Source: Onchocerca volvulus
Taxonomy: Eukaryota > Nematoda > Chromadorea > Rhabditida > Onchocercidae
DNA: 64,000 nt
Reading direction: 5' to 3'
Assembly: GCA_000499405.2 (NCBI GenBank)
Contig: HG738139.1
Location: 5,666,616 to 5,730,615 of the forward strand
The position numbers were made by a program, and so were the translations under genes. Under the pieces are notes generated by a model. The model did not search any database. It was not told the DNA's origin and saw nothing but the letters and a program-made list of their open reading frames with translations. Shown piece after piece: positions 1 through 12,201 of this stretch; positions within the stretch are counted from its first letter, which is position 1, and each line of letters begins with the position of its first letter.

Positions 1-514
1 TCTTTTTCTGCAATCCAAGATAGTTTTACTTTAGAATATTATTTTATTAACTTGTACTATTTGGAAATTGGATGAAACTGAGAAAACAGAACGAAGTGAA
101 AAATCTTAGAAATAAGAATTTTGTATGCAAAAGCATTATTTTATCAAACGATCTTCCTTTCTCTTATTTTGTAGTATTTCATTATTTTAATACTAAATAA
201 GAAGTATATTAGTTTGCATCTGTATGATTCAGTAAGGAATGATAGTATTTAAATTTAGGGATTTCTTGGATTTTGTTGCTCGATTTTCATTTACCCAAGT
301 TTAACTTACAATATTTCTTCTACTGAAATGAAATTTTACCATGTTCCATGCGTTATTTGACATGCAAATATCTTTGCATGTAATTATGCAGATGTTGCAG
401 AAATATGTCGCAAACATATCGCTTCTATTGAAAAGACGATACAGTATTTCTATCAAATTTAGTTCAATTGGCTAATTAATTAGATTTTTCTCAACATGTT
501 ATTTTTCGCATCAG

Positions 515-632
515 TTGGAACTCCTGTATCATTCATTCCAATCATCGGACATCTGAAATCAATTGCAGCTACAATGAAGACTGGAACGTGCTATGTCAAC
601 TCCAGGATTCTGATGTATTGTGTTATCAGTCA
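515..632 (+). CDS. Possible upstream exon of the NR4A nuclear receptor gene
   Basis: An open segment lies between a nematode-style acceptor (ATTTTTCGCATCAG, ending at 514) and a good donor (GTAAGG at 633). Read with one leading base it gives about 39 residues rich in Ser, Asn and Cys (ending DSDVLCYQS) with no stop. It ends in phase 0, and the next recognised exon of the receptor, at 5424, starts in phase 0, so the two can be joined across a 4.8-kb intron. No initiator ATG is in this exon, so further 5' exons would have to lie left of the window. N-terminal regions of NR4A receptors are poorly conserved and cannot confirm it by homology. It could instead belong to another gene. Confidence 0.4.
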
Positions 633-1362
633 GTAAGGTATAGAAATATTCTTTTTTGTTCAGAATCGAAGATTTAAATTATTGAAAAAATCTTACTGAA
701 TTATAATTATGTCAGTATTTAAGTCTTCGCATTCTTTGCACAAAAACAAATTTTTAAATAATTCTTCTGCTTGTTGAGGAAGTTTTAATCGATTATATTA
801 TGAAATAAGGATAAGCTAATTTATTTTGTTCTCCAAAGATTTCCTAAGATTTTCTGATTAAGATGCATGCACAAGTTAAGCCAAAATATACTAATCAAAC
901 TATTTATCACTAACTCTATGAGAATTATTGTTTAAAGAAATCTCAGTTACTCTATGGTTGGGTCAATTTGTAAATCTTTTTTTCAAACACTATCAAATTT
1001 ACATTATTTAGAAAAAGACTAAAAACTTGAGAATGGAATTGTGGATGATTAGTTCTTTGCAAAGAGTATTTAATTCTAAGCTGATTTTCGTCATTCATCA
1101 TACTGTAGGTGAAATAATGGTATTTATACGAAGAATGAAGAAATATATGGATTTTGCTTCAATCAACAATTCTTCAGAGATTTCTGATATGTGTCGTCGC
1201 AGATAAAGCAGAACTATTGTTTTGAGAAGAATTAATTGAAGAAAATCTAGGTATGAATTGATTGAAAAAAATAACATAGGTTTAAAATCATTTTTTAGAA
1301 GAAACATAGCATGCAATGCATCATCGACTTATCTCACAGGAATTTTATTGAAATTACCGATA

Positions 1363-1489
1363 TCATTGGGATTTTACTGCAGTATTCCCGATGTTCTGAG
1401 GTCATTAGGAACTTTATTGCGACATTCTCGATGTTTTGAGGTCCCATATCAAAGTCACTGGGACTTTTTTTGCGATGTTTCTGAAGTGA
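1363..1489. repeat. Three-copy diverged tandem repeat, about 40-bp unit
   Basis: Copies begin at about 1363, 1403 and 1456. Each follows the pattern TCATTGGGA-CTTT-TTGCGA-ATTCTCGATGTTTTGAGG with scattered substitutions. Copies 1 and 2 are adjacent, and copy 3 follows a 13-base spacer. Confidence 0.7.
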
Positions 1490-2548
1490 GATCACATGCC
1501 AGCTCGTCTGTTTAACACCTAACTATCTTCCGAAGTTAAATCCGCTACAATCACCATCATATGCGCCGATTATTTTTTTTATGTTGCTGAAATATCAAAA
1601 ATTGTGATGTTTTTTATACACTAGTTATTGAACATTCCATTTAACGTAATTTTAAACCTTACATTATATCAAAATTATCATTCGAGAAGAATTTTAAAAG
1701 GAAAAAAAAAAAAAGGAAGCAAATTGTATCGAATCAGTACATTCCTGACTTCAGAAAAGAGGAAATTACTCACATAGAAATTGGAATTCAAAATCAGTCA
1801 AATTTCATTTTTAATTTCAATTTTTCATATTAAAAAGAAGAAGCCGCCGCCATCGCATCCGTCACATTTGTATGAAACACACCGAGCAGAATCTAAAAGA
1901 CAGAAGAAGAGGAAAAACAATGAATTTGTTGGCTTCCATTAAATGATATTTGAATAAATGAAGGGTGGTACTGATGCTAATTGTAGTAGCAAGCAAGGAG
2001 GAGGAGAAATGAAGAAGCAAACAGTTAGGGCAAACGAATTAGTTATAAGCATTATTCGCACCTGTATTCCCACCTGTATTCCAAATCATTCGAAAGAATG
2101 TCTATGATCGGTTGGGTCATGGTTCTGGAAGAATTCTTCATCTTTAACTTTGATTTTCTGGGACTAGTGGCTAATAAGCTTGCTGGCCTATTGGCTACTG
2201 GCTAGCAAGTAAAAATATTCTGCTATTCCGTACTTGTTAATAAATCATTTTATTTACCTAGCATACAAATTGTATTTATTCATTCAGTAAAATTACTCAA
2301 ACAATAATTTCTCAAATTTGAATAGTACCTTAGGTTGATTCAGATCGATTCTTCCTCATACACGTTTTATTCTAGATTTGTAATTGTGAAAATTCATCTA
2401 AGCTTAACCATAGCATACTGTTTTCTTGATTTATTTCAAACTTTTACGTCATATTCTATTTCATAGCACGTCTTAATTATTGTTCACTCAGATGCGACAC
2501 GTCTAATCATCATGTTCTATTTCTCTTCGATCACGGAATGCATCTTTT

Positions 2549-2580
2549 ACGTGCGTGATTCAATTCTTGCTCACGCACGT
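2549..2580. repeat. Short perfect inverted repeat (10-bp stem)
   Basis: ACGTGCGTGA at 2549-2558 is exactly complementary to TCACGCACGT at 2571-2580, with a 12-base loop. The stem is GC-rich compared with its surroundings. Confidence 0.75.
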
Positions 2581-3196
2581 TTTATTGCATTTTTGATCAT
2601 AACTTAGTAAAAGATCCATCTGGATGAAGAGAAAATAGTTAGAAGTTGAAGGAAGACGATGCAAACATTATCTGTCATCATTTTCATTACGCGAGAAGGA
2701 TGATTTGTTCTTTCTAGGATAATGACAAGCTTATCGTCCTTTTTCTGTTCTCGGCTTTAGTTTCTTCCTTCTCATCTTCTTCTTTAAATGTTGGTTCACA
2801 TACATATACCATTATACATGCTTATTACTTGCAAGCATGCATGCATGCATGCATGCACTCTCTCAATGATAACTAATATAAGGTAGCTGCGGTGAATGAA
2901 TTGCTTCTCAAATTATTCAACTTGTTTCCAAACTAACTGTGACATTCGTTTCAATCATCGTTTTAATTTTGATTCTCTTGATTCTTCCTTCTGCTTTTGA
3001 TTTTTGATTTCCTTCTCCACCTACCCATTTTTCTATTCGCTACAACTTTTTCATGTATTTAAATATGTTATGAATGAATACTTTATGAAATATGAGAGGG
3101 AAATTTCAATTTCTTTCCAGAAAATATATGGTTAATTTATATCATTTGTTATTTTCTCTCACTTTGCACTCGTTTTTCAACATATTTTGTCTCTTA

Positions 3197-3394
3197 AATT
3201 AGAATTTCGAAAGATCAAGACTTGATTTCCAAGTATCATTGAAATCATTCATTTTCTTGTATTAAAGATCATCAGTTCAATTTCAATACATTGTTTATGT
3301 CATCTATTCCATTTTATTTTCTAGCATACAAGGAAATGGATAATGCTTCCAATGATACTTGAAAATTAAACATTGGTCTTTCGAAATTCTAATT
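3197..3394. repeat. Fold-back element with about 66-bp imperfect inverted arms
   Basis: The left arm (3197-3261) and the reverse complement of the right arm (3327-3394) align over nearly their whole length. They share the blocks AATTAGAATTTCGAAAGA and CAAGTATCATTG and the end CTTGTA, and differ by scattered substitutions and small indels. A 65-base spacer separates them. Size and structure fit a small non-autonomous inverted-repeat element (MITE-like) or a long hairpin transcript. No clear target-site duplication could be fixed by eye. Confidence 0.7.
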
Positions 3395-5423
3395 TTCTTA
3401 CATTTCATTTTGTTTAAACTCTTTTTCCCACGTTATTTTTAATGAATGAAGTACACTTGATGTTTAATAAATATCTCAATTTAAACAAATATTTGATTTG
3501 AAAAAATCAACTAGTAATGTTAAGTTATTGCACATGTTGAATTTTGAAATACTACTACCGATAATTTATAATAATATTTTTTGATGCATTCGCAATTCAT
3601 TCAAATCTCTGGCAAACTTTTCGATAATCCTATTTTAATCAAATCATTCTAATTTATTCATTCACTATTTATGCTGCAAGACTTCCTGAATTGCAGAATT
3701 GTTTAGATCTCTTTTTCTTAAATAATTAGGGGAATCTTGCAAAATTTCATAGAAATTTTATTTGACTGCTTATTTTCTTTCCGAAATTTCTTTAATGCGG
3801 AAATTTCGCAAATCTTGAAATAATACTTTCTTATCAGATGCCATTTGTATATGTGAATGTGATTCAGAAAGAGCAAGGATTGAATGATAAATGTCGAAAA
3901 GCAACAAAATACATTTCCAAAATCCCGGTGTGATTCCTTTCAAGCAAAATATTATGTTAACTGTTGAAGGAGAATAGTCCTAATTATCAGTTTTTAGAAA
4001 ATGATAATTTGCAAAGAATAAATTAATTAGATTGTGAGAATTTTTTCGGAAATCGATGTTTAATATTAGTATCGTCCAATAAATGATTAGTTGGTTTTGA
4101 TGATTCTATATAATCATTGGTTAGATCTTTCTGTCTTCTAACAGAATTTATGGCTTCTTTATCTGTTCCAGTTTACTGGTGATGTCTTATTGATAGTAAA
4201 ATGGGATGGAAGTTTCAATTGAGACTTCGATAAAAGTTTCGATAGTTTCGTTCGATACGTTTCGGTAAATTAGTCCTGATTTGGTTGCATAGCTTGGCTA
4301 CTTATTTTTTATAATGATATTTGCTCGTATCCAAAAACTGTTTTTATGAATCTATATTTTTAAATTGATTTTAAAAGTTTCGAGCAATTTATGCTTATAT
4401 TGCTGCAAGATAGCTTAGTCAAAAATGTAAATCAAAATCAGATTTTTTTTTTCGTATGTTTGAAAAATCAATCTGTATTAAAGGATTAATAAGGAAGTTT
4501 ATACTTTGATAAGTATGCTTCTTTGTACTATTAAAATAAGGATAATTACTTCAACATATCGCTCTTAACTCATTTTATAACTTTATCGTCGTCATTTGCA
4601 GTAATTCTTATACTCGAAATCAATAATGAACAAATGTTTAAGAGACAAGAAAAAGTCCCTTCTCAGTTTTTTCAGAAAAAAAAAAGAAAAAAAAAGAAGA
4701 AAAATTCGTTATTTGTAATCATGAAATCTGTTTTCAATTCGGATCTCTAGTTATAACATAACAATGGTTCTAATTAAAATTATTTTTCTTTATCAACTTT
4801 TTTTTTCAATTTGAGAAAAAATAAAAAGAGGATCATTAGGTTATCGGAAGAAATCAATGATGTGTGCCATCAAATTATTTTTTAACTAATCTGTTAGTTA
4901 AATGATTTATAGTTAGACTTAAAGAATATTAATAATAATCATTATAAATAGAACAAAAAGTAGTGAAATTTCAAAACAATTTCAACAAATGACACGTTCA
5001 ATTGTATAATGATAATAATTTATATCAAACAGTAGTTAATAATTTCAATAATTATTTTTAAATCAAAAAGTATAAATTTTGCACATCAATTACAGAAAAC
5101 TTGAAAATGTGATAATGAATGTTTCTGTTTGCAAATGGAGTGCTTTAGATTCATTTATTTTAATAAACGACTCAAAAAATTATTAATAATTTGAATTTTC
5201 ATCAATATTTTTGATGCAAAAAAATACTTTCAATCTTATTTCTTTCCAAGAGTGGGAACTACAAAAATGAGAAGACAAAAAAGGAAAAGGATGAAAAATT
5301 CCATTAATTAATTGACGTTAATTGACGTTTTTTTTTTTTTTCATCAAATTAATCCCACTTGAAGTTAAAATGCATTAAAACCTAATTTTGGTGCAAATTT
5401 CTAAATTACATAATATTTTTCAG

Positions 5424-8400
5424 GAGTGTTCAACGTCAAATATTTCACGTCTTGGTGACGCATCCTTCATGGATCCCAAGTATATTCCTGGCGTGAAAAG
5501 TGAAGGAATTCCGTTGCAACCACAACCGTCAACTAGTATCAGCACTTCAGCTGTTTCCACGGCCACATATAGAGATTTCTTTGTGCCATCCGCTGGTACT
5601 ACCGCTTATCAACATCCAATGCACAGTTTCTTTTCGGGGTTTGCTTTCTTCAATTAATCAGTTTAGAATGTACCATTCAGAATTGAACAACGGCGAATCA
5701 TCTGTGAAACTACAGAAGTCTTTAGCAAATCGGTAAGACAGAGGAATTTCTAAGACGTCATAAAGTACATTACTCAATTATAATCCGAAAGTATAATCAC
5801 AAAAAAATGATTAAGAAATCAGAAAGCGTGACCATTTTTGTAATTGTACTTTCGGATCATAATTTAAAATTATTATAAGTAACAGATGACAATCAATACA
5901 TTTTTATTAGCAAGGAATAAGTTTATATATTCCTGTAGCATAGAAAGTATTCTTCGGGATTCAACGAACTTTCAAGAGTTCGGTTTTCTACATCCTGCCC
6001 ATTGTGAAAGTATTTTCTGACAAAAGGTTATCGAGGCAATTGGATATGGTGAATGAAGCAAAATTTTGAACCCAATTTATTCAGATTTTGATACATTGTT
6101 GTCACATCAATCATACATACATTGCTACTGGTTAGGAACTGAAATATTTTTACTGACGAATTTCACTTGAAGAAAATACAGTTCATGATATACCTCATTG
6201 ATTTCTTTGAATAGCGATTTCTTTCATTACCATCTGAGGCACATATTTCTTGAACTTCACCACCTCATTCGTTCTTTCTAAATGCTGAATGAAACTTGAC
6301 TGCAGAACGCAGTTCTTCACGGTCATTGGTCATTCTATTGTTATCGTCAAAGCTTTCGTCTTTTTTCCGAAAGTTTTCGAATCAAATTGACTAAATTCAC
6401 AAATAATTCAAATGCACTACTGACATTATGAGTTGCCTTGTTATCTAATTATCCGTTGTGAACTTACATTAAAAAATTATTTGAATCATTGTCCAGAAGC
6501 AATTCTCAGTTGAGAATAAATACGAAATGAATAGTAATTGATAAAAAAACACAAAGCATTAAATGAGCATTAGAATAATTCTAAGCGAACTTCAGCGATA
6601 CGAAAACTGCAACTACTCTTGTATTACCCACTTACATTAGTACAATTGAAATAAATTCAAATATAATTGAAACTCACAAGCTTAATATAAACGTCGAAGG
6701 CTTAATTTCTATTTCCTTCATTAGTTGTCAAGTCTGTAGAAATATTCATTTCAAAAGAAGATATTGAAAATTAACATGAATGCAATTTACTGAAAAAGAG
6801 AATAATAAATCACTTTGGCTTGTTAGCATCCCCATTTGTTCATTTCAAACTTTTCTTCAACTTTCTTTCTGTCTTCATTCTTTCATGATTTTCCAAGTTA
6901 GTCTTCAGCAAGTCATTCATTCAATTAGGATTTTGATTTGAAAATTTTCTGTCTGTTTGTTCATCCCTTGACTTTTCCATAAATTTTAAAATAAGTGGTA
7001 AGATTTGCGTTAATATTTTAATTTCATCAAATAATGATGTTTCTTTGAAAAGCTGTCTTGAGAATCCGTTAAGCTTATTCAGTACAAGCAGTTCTGAACC
7101 AAAAATGACTTACAACGTTCAGAATGACTGGAAATCTTTTAAATTATGGATATTCAGAGAGATTCTTGTATATCATTGAATCAACTTATAAATGCAAATA
7201 GGAAGACATGATGAATAACTGTACTTATGCACGAAAATTGCATTTATTTTGAATTTTACTTTCATCTTTTAAAGTTTTTAGCGCTCATTATGAATAAAAA
7301 TGAGTATGCAGTGGCTTTATTTCAGAAAACCACAGGTTAAAAGTCAATTTAGGCTGGTTCAACTATTACTTGTATTGGAAATTTCGGACAAGTTTTCACA
7401 ATCGTCCACGAAGACAGTTTTTCAAAAATAAAAGATTAATGCCAAAATGATGAAACATATTTTATGCTGGAGCATTTCTTTCATAAATGATCATTTTTTT
7501 GGAATTTGAACAATTGATAGACAGTATAGGACGTTTTTTTTTCACTCTCTTCAGTAATTTTATCCGAAAAGAATAGGAAATGTTCTTTTCACGTCAGTAA
7601 AGAATTTGATCTGAATAAAATTAATTATCGCAAATGTAAGAATGCAATATAGTAGGACAAATTTCTAGACATTTCATGATAATCAAAATGATATCAGTAA
7701 AAAGATGTGCTGGCTGAATGACTGGACGGCCCTAGTTATCTTTCTGATAATAATTGGAAGTTCTAGCGATCTTCATGATAATAATTAGATGTCTTATTGA
7801 TTTTTCATAATATTTTCTTCGCAACATTAGATGACTTGTTAGCGTAGAAGAGAAAAGGTTTGCATCAATTTAGTTATATTATTTGTTTTTATGCAATTTT
7901 TTAAAAGAATGCTACAATACAAGCGAAGATAAAATCATATATTAACTATATGATACACACTGATAACGAATTACTTCATCAATTGTAATTAAAATTGTAT
8001 TTTATAAGTCTTCGAATATCCTGAGAAAAAATTCATGAGATGTTCCTTAAAATTATAAATTTTCTGTTAGCAACGACTTCATTTGCATACAACATCTGTT
8101 TAATTTTTCTTTAATGATTTCTATCATAAAATTTTTTTCAAGAAAAGAAAAAATTAAATTACTTTGTGGTTTAACATTTCGATCATTGCTACAGAAGTAT
8201 TTCGAGACTTGTCCATAACTTAAAAAGTTTGTTATCCGTAATATACGACATGAGTCGACATCTTGTAAGGAACAGGTTGGATTATAACTTGTTAGCCTGA
8301 ATTCCAACCTTTCTTGACCTCATGTAACCCATAATTCTGCTCAGAAGGCTCGAATCATCGTCTGTTGCAACACGCACTACTGCCTCCCTCCCTATCTATG

Positions 8401-11400
8401 CATACACATTATGAGTGTACAAACGGTAGCATACGGTAGCCAACATGCATTTGTTGAAGAATCTTCACAAATTTATGAAAATATCATCTGGTTCAACACG
8501 ATTGGAGAGTGCAGCTTATGAAAAGAGAAAATAAGCAATCAATAGTGCTATGCTCCAATGTATGACTTTGATAGGACAACATTATCCGTACGAAATCTAT
8601 TAGTTTTGAGTTATTTGCTCGAACTTGAAAATTTAATTTTTAACCCATTCTTCTCCACTTCCTTATTTTTAAATTTTTCAATTTAGACAATTTAAAGAGA
8701 GACTAATTTCAGATTTGAATTCCCTCGACCATCGATAGCTAGTCAGCAACCGGAACTAATGCAATCATCATTTGCATCGCCTGGATTTGCTACATCATCG
8801 TTTGTTGATCCAACACATTCGCAACCACCACCGGCTCATCAACGAATTGGTTTGTTACTGTATTCCAGAAAAAAAATAATGAAAAAAGGGAAGGGAAGGA
8901 TCTGATAATAAGAAACTCAATAATTAAATTAATGCATCTCTCAGACAACAGACTTGAGGTTTCAGTGAAATTTCAGACCAATCAACAACTGCATTCCAGT
9001 TCCCATATGCTACTGTAGTACCAACAGCGATAACTTCCGAGCATCATCGAGCCAACCAACAATCCTTAAGGTGCCTCTTGTTTCCTCTTCTGCTCCAAAG
9101 GTTATTTTATCGTCTAAATTGATAAGCGGATCAGTGTACCATCTTCAAAGATTATAGCAATCACAGCAAGTAATAATACAAAAATATATTATTGTTTATT
9201 TTTATTAATTTTCTCCCAATCCTTTATTGTCATTATTATTATTACAATAGACAGATGTTATTCCTAAATGGAATTTCAATTTCGATACTGTAAGTGATAC
9301 TTTTAGAAATGGTCCATCGAATTTGCAAGCTGTTTCTCCTGCCAATGAATCATTATCATCTGATAAACTTTGTGCCGTTTGTAACGATCGTGCTGTATGC
9401 CAACACTATGGAGCTCGTACATGTGAAGGATGTAAAGGATTTTTCAAGGTACTGTATAAATTAAGATCATACTTGGGGATAAAGTTATCACTACTGTGAT
9501 ACGATTATCTATGAGCTATCAACAAAGCTGTCAGGATGTTCACTAAACAGATGTCATGTATAGTTTAATTAAATTGTCGTGATAACTTGATACATTCACA
9601 TCTAATAAAAATGATTTATAATATTATGATCACAATCATCATAGTGGATAATATCTTTACAATGAAATACTGTGATATTCGACTGGAAATTTTCTTTAAA
9701 TTTAATTAATTTATATAAATAATTGCAATTCGCGCAAAAATTTCTAGCGAACGGTCCAAAAGAAGGCGCAATATGTATGTACGGGTAACAAAAATTGTAC
9801 CATCGATAAGCGATTTCGTAGCCGATGCCAATATTGCCGTTTCCAGAAATGCATCGCAGTTGGTATGGTCAAAGAGGGTAAGTTGACAATTTTTAAAGTG
9901 TTAACAATGTCTCTATTAAGAATTGGATTGATTGAAATTGAATTTACTAATGGGATTTGACAAAATGATATTTTCTCGCCGCTTTCACTATCGTTGCCAC
10001 AATGACATAAGATTACAACGCTTTGGATATATTGCTAAATGAACTTGTAGTTTGGTGGGAATACTCTTTTTCAGTTGAATTACCAAGAACTATCTTTAGC
10101 AATAGGTAAATTATTTATAAGTAAAATATGTAAAAAAGCTAAAAGAGCAGTAATATCCTTATGCTGAATTCTTCTCGTCTTCATTTTTTTTTTCTTTTTT
10201 TGTAGTCGTTCGGTACGGTAGCTTATCGGGACGACGAGGTCGCTTGCCTTCAAAAACGAAAGTTCAGCATTCGGACGATCCTCCCAGTCCACCACTTCCA
10301 CTGCTAACGCTTATCAACAAAGCATATGTCGAATCGAAAACAATTGCCACACCGACGCTATATGTTCGCCCCTTTTCTTACGTGATCGTAGCTTTTTTTA
10401 CGTGACTGTTCAATGAATTTTAAAGATGAATCTTAACGTGACAAATTATAAACAAACGAATGCTTTCGATGCGTTTAGAATCTGTTCATCAATTCACTCA
10501 ATTCACTAGTTTAGAACGGTAGCACGGAGCAATTGTTGTCTGCAATGGACGAGGAATTTCGTTTCTTGTTGCTTTTCGTGGAAAAAATACCGAATTCGAC
10601 CGAGATATCTCAAAATGATATTACTAAATTGATTGAACGCAACTTTTTTGCATTACTGGCATTGAAACTTTGCTATGGGTCATTTATTATTAATGCTTAT
10701 ATTTTTATTGCTGATTATCTTTATTGAGTTAATATGAGAATGTTATGGTTAAGTAGAAAATTTAGAACTTTATTATTCCAATTATTATCCGAAACTTAAG
10801 AATTACCGGAATGATTTTCTGCAAAAGAATAATAAAAATTTAACTATCCAAAACAGTAAAAAAAGTGAAATTTGAATAATTGTATCATTTTTAATAAATT
10901 CTATTTTATGGTCTACGAAACGGAGTTTTTTCAACTTCACTGCTCAATTTCTAAGCTGATAGGTTAAGTTTTCTCATGTACTTTTCAACTTACCATTTCC
11001 TGCTATCTTTCATATGCTATCATAAAAGTCCGCATTTAAATAGTTTATTATGTATTTTTACTTAAATTTCTTGAAATTTTGCGAAAATTTCAGATGGACT
11101 GAAAGTAATAGCTTACATATGGAGCAGATCGAAGTGGATATAGCAGCAGTACCACAACCGTTGAAATTACTTTTCAGTTTAATGCAAGAAGAGGCTAAAC
11201 GATTTCAACAAGTCATACAGTGGGACTCACCATCTTTTTCCGCTCTACTTGCTTTGCAATTTCTCAATACAAAAGGTTACTGATTTTTATAATAATCATC
11301 AAACTGATAAATTATTCTCTATGTAGATATGTTATCTGAATAAAAAATACAACTAAAAACAAACCTTGAATTAAGAATTGTTGAATTCACAAATTAGAGT

Positions 11401-12201
11401 TATTCAAATTGAGTCTTTTTTTTCAAATTTTGATGGAAACTTTCTGTAGTTAAAAAAAAATTCCAGAATGTGGTGGCGAATTACTTAGCTCAGACGCAGC
11501 AGTTGATAAATTACGGGGTACGATAACGAGTGCATTGAAAGATCACTGTTGCAATTCTTCACCACCTCATACCAAAAAGTTGCAAACAATTATCGCCCAA
11601 GTGAGTGAAAATGTCGCACAAAAATTCATTTTTCATTTCTTTTCGGGAAGTAAAACTTAAATGTCAGACAAAATGAACGCAACTATTCTATTTGATAATT
11701 GGGTTTCTTTTTTTTTTTCGATCACAAAAAGTTTTAAAAAAGTAATAAAGTAATCTATGGAATTTTTTTTGGATTCTTGCAGATAAATTTCAAATTTTAG
11801 CAATTTAATGCATATGTTTAGCAAGATGATTTTCAAAAAATTCATTTTTCAAATCCATTTTATATGTTTCATGCACTTAAGAAAATTAAAATTCGAGAAC
11901 GTTGAAGGATTTTATTTCACAATTCTCGAGCCTTACGATTTTATTCATCCGATTTTGACCGGATTACAGCTTATTGCCAATTTTTGACCCATTTTTCTTC
12001 TTTTTTCAATTATTTAACCAGGAACTTATTTTTTAGATTGAAATGTTTGCCCGATTTCAACGTATCGGACAAGAGACGTTATCACTTGTCGTTTCATCCG
12101 GTGTACAATTACCGCCTTTAATGTCCAGTGCTGCACAAAGCGCCCAACGCTTTCCTGGTCCATCAAAGTTGGACTTTACGGAATTTTCATTCTGCTCTTA
12201 A
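5424..12201 (+). CDS. nhr-6: NR4A-family nuclear hormone receptor (NHR-6 / Nurr1-like)
   Basis: Sequence-specific transcription factor of the NR4A (NGFI-B/Nurr1) family, acting in the nucleus. Exons: 5424-5638, 8713-8849, 8977-9070, 9307-9448, 9748-9877, 10206-10381, 10515-10678, 11094-11275, 11467-11600, 12037-12201. They join in frame to 512 residues plus stop, without the missing N-terminus. The N-terminal 150 residues are Ser/Pro/Gln-rich. The two-zinc-finger domain is split across 9307-9448 and 9748-9877. It starts [15 protein letters not shown], has P-box CEGCKGFFK and ends [14 protein letters not shown]; all eight zinc cysteines are present. It is followed by GRRGRLPSK, the NR4A C-terminal extension that contacts the A-rich half of an NBRE site. 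The ligand-binding domain is diverged but alignable (for example FVEKIP) and ends near FTEFSFCS. The donor after 10206 is weak: 10381 was chosen, 10363 is also in frame. C. elegans NHR-6 acts in spermatheca development; the same role here is inference. No initiator codon was identified, and the exon at 515-632 may precede it. Confidence 0.93.
5639..8712. other. Large intron of the receptor gene, with one hairpin
   Basis: This 3.07-kb intron lies between the first two well-supported receptor exons. It holds a strong hairpin (5776-5864) and a diverged direct repeat of about 31 bp (7732 and 7763). The 84-codon opposite-strand frame at 8053-8307 starts with a non-ATG codon and lacks coding features. 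Nothing else is recognised. Confidence 0.6.
5776..5864. repeat. Intronic hairpin of pre-miRNA size
   Basis: The arm at 5776-5809 and the arm at 5833-5864 are near-perfect reverse complements around the shared core ATCCGAAAGTA, with about 23 loop bases between them. A few mismatches and a small length difference in the A-run are visible. It sits inside the receptor intron, about 140 bases after the donor at 5639. Whether it is processed as a small RNA cannot be told from sequence. Confidence 0.6.

Larger units (their letters stand above)
633..5423. other. Non-coding stretch, probable long first-intron region of the receptor gene
   Basis: No convincing coding exon was seen. The stretch holds a diverged 40-bp tandem repeat (1363-1489), a short 10-bp-stem hairpin (2549-2580), a GCAT microsatellite (about 2835-2857), a roughly 200-bp inverted repeat (3197-3394) and A/T homopolymer runs. 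The short reading frames at 1098-1316 and 1258-1515 overlap the tandem repeat and lack coding character. Confidence 0.5.

Noticed and set aside
291..306. Match to the nematode spliced-leader 3' half (TTTACCCAAGTTTAA against TTACCCAAGTTTGAG)
   Set aside because: The 5' GGTTTAA part and the donor plus snRNA-like downstream sequence are missing, so it is a chance resemblance, not an SL RNA gene.
2835..2857. GCAT repeat (GCATGCATGC...) as a possible RY-type regulatory site
   Set aside because: It is a simple tetranucleotide microsatellite with no supporting context.
8053..8307. Minus-strand 84-codon frame in the receptor intron
   Set aside because: Starts from a non-ATG codon, and no acceptor, donor or recognisable motif supports it.
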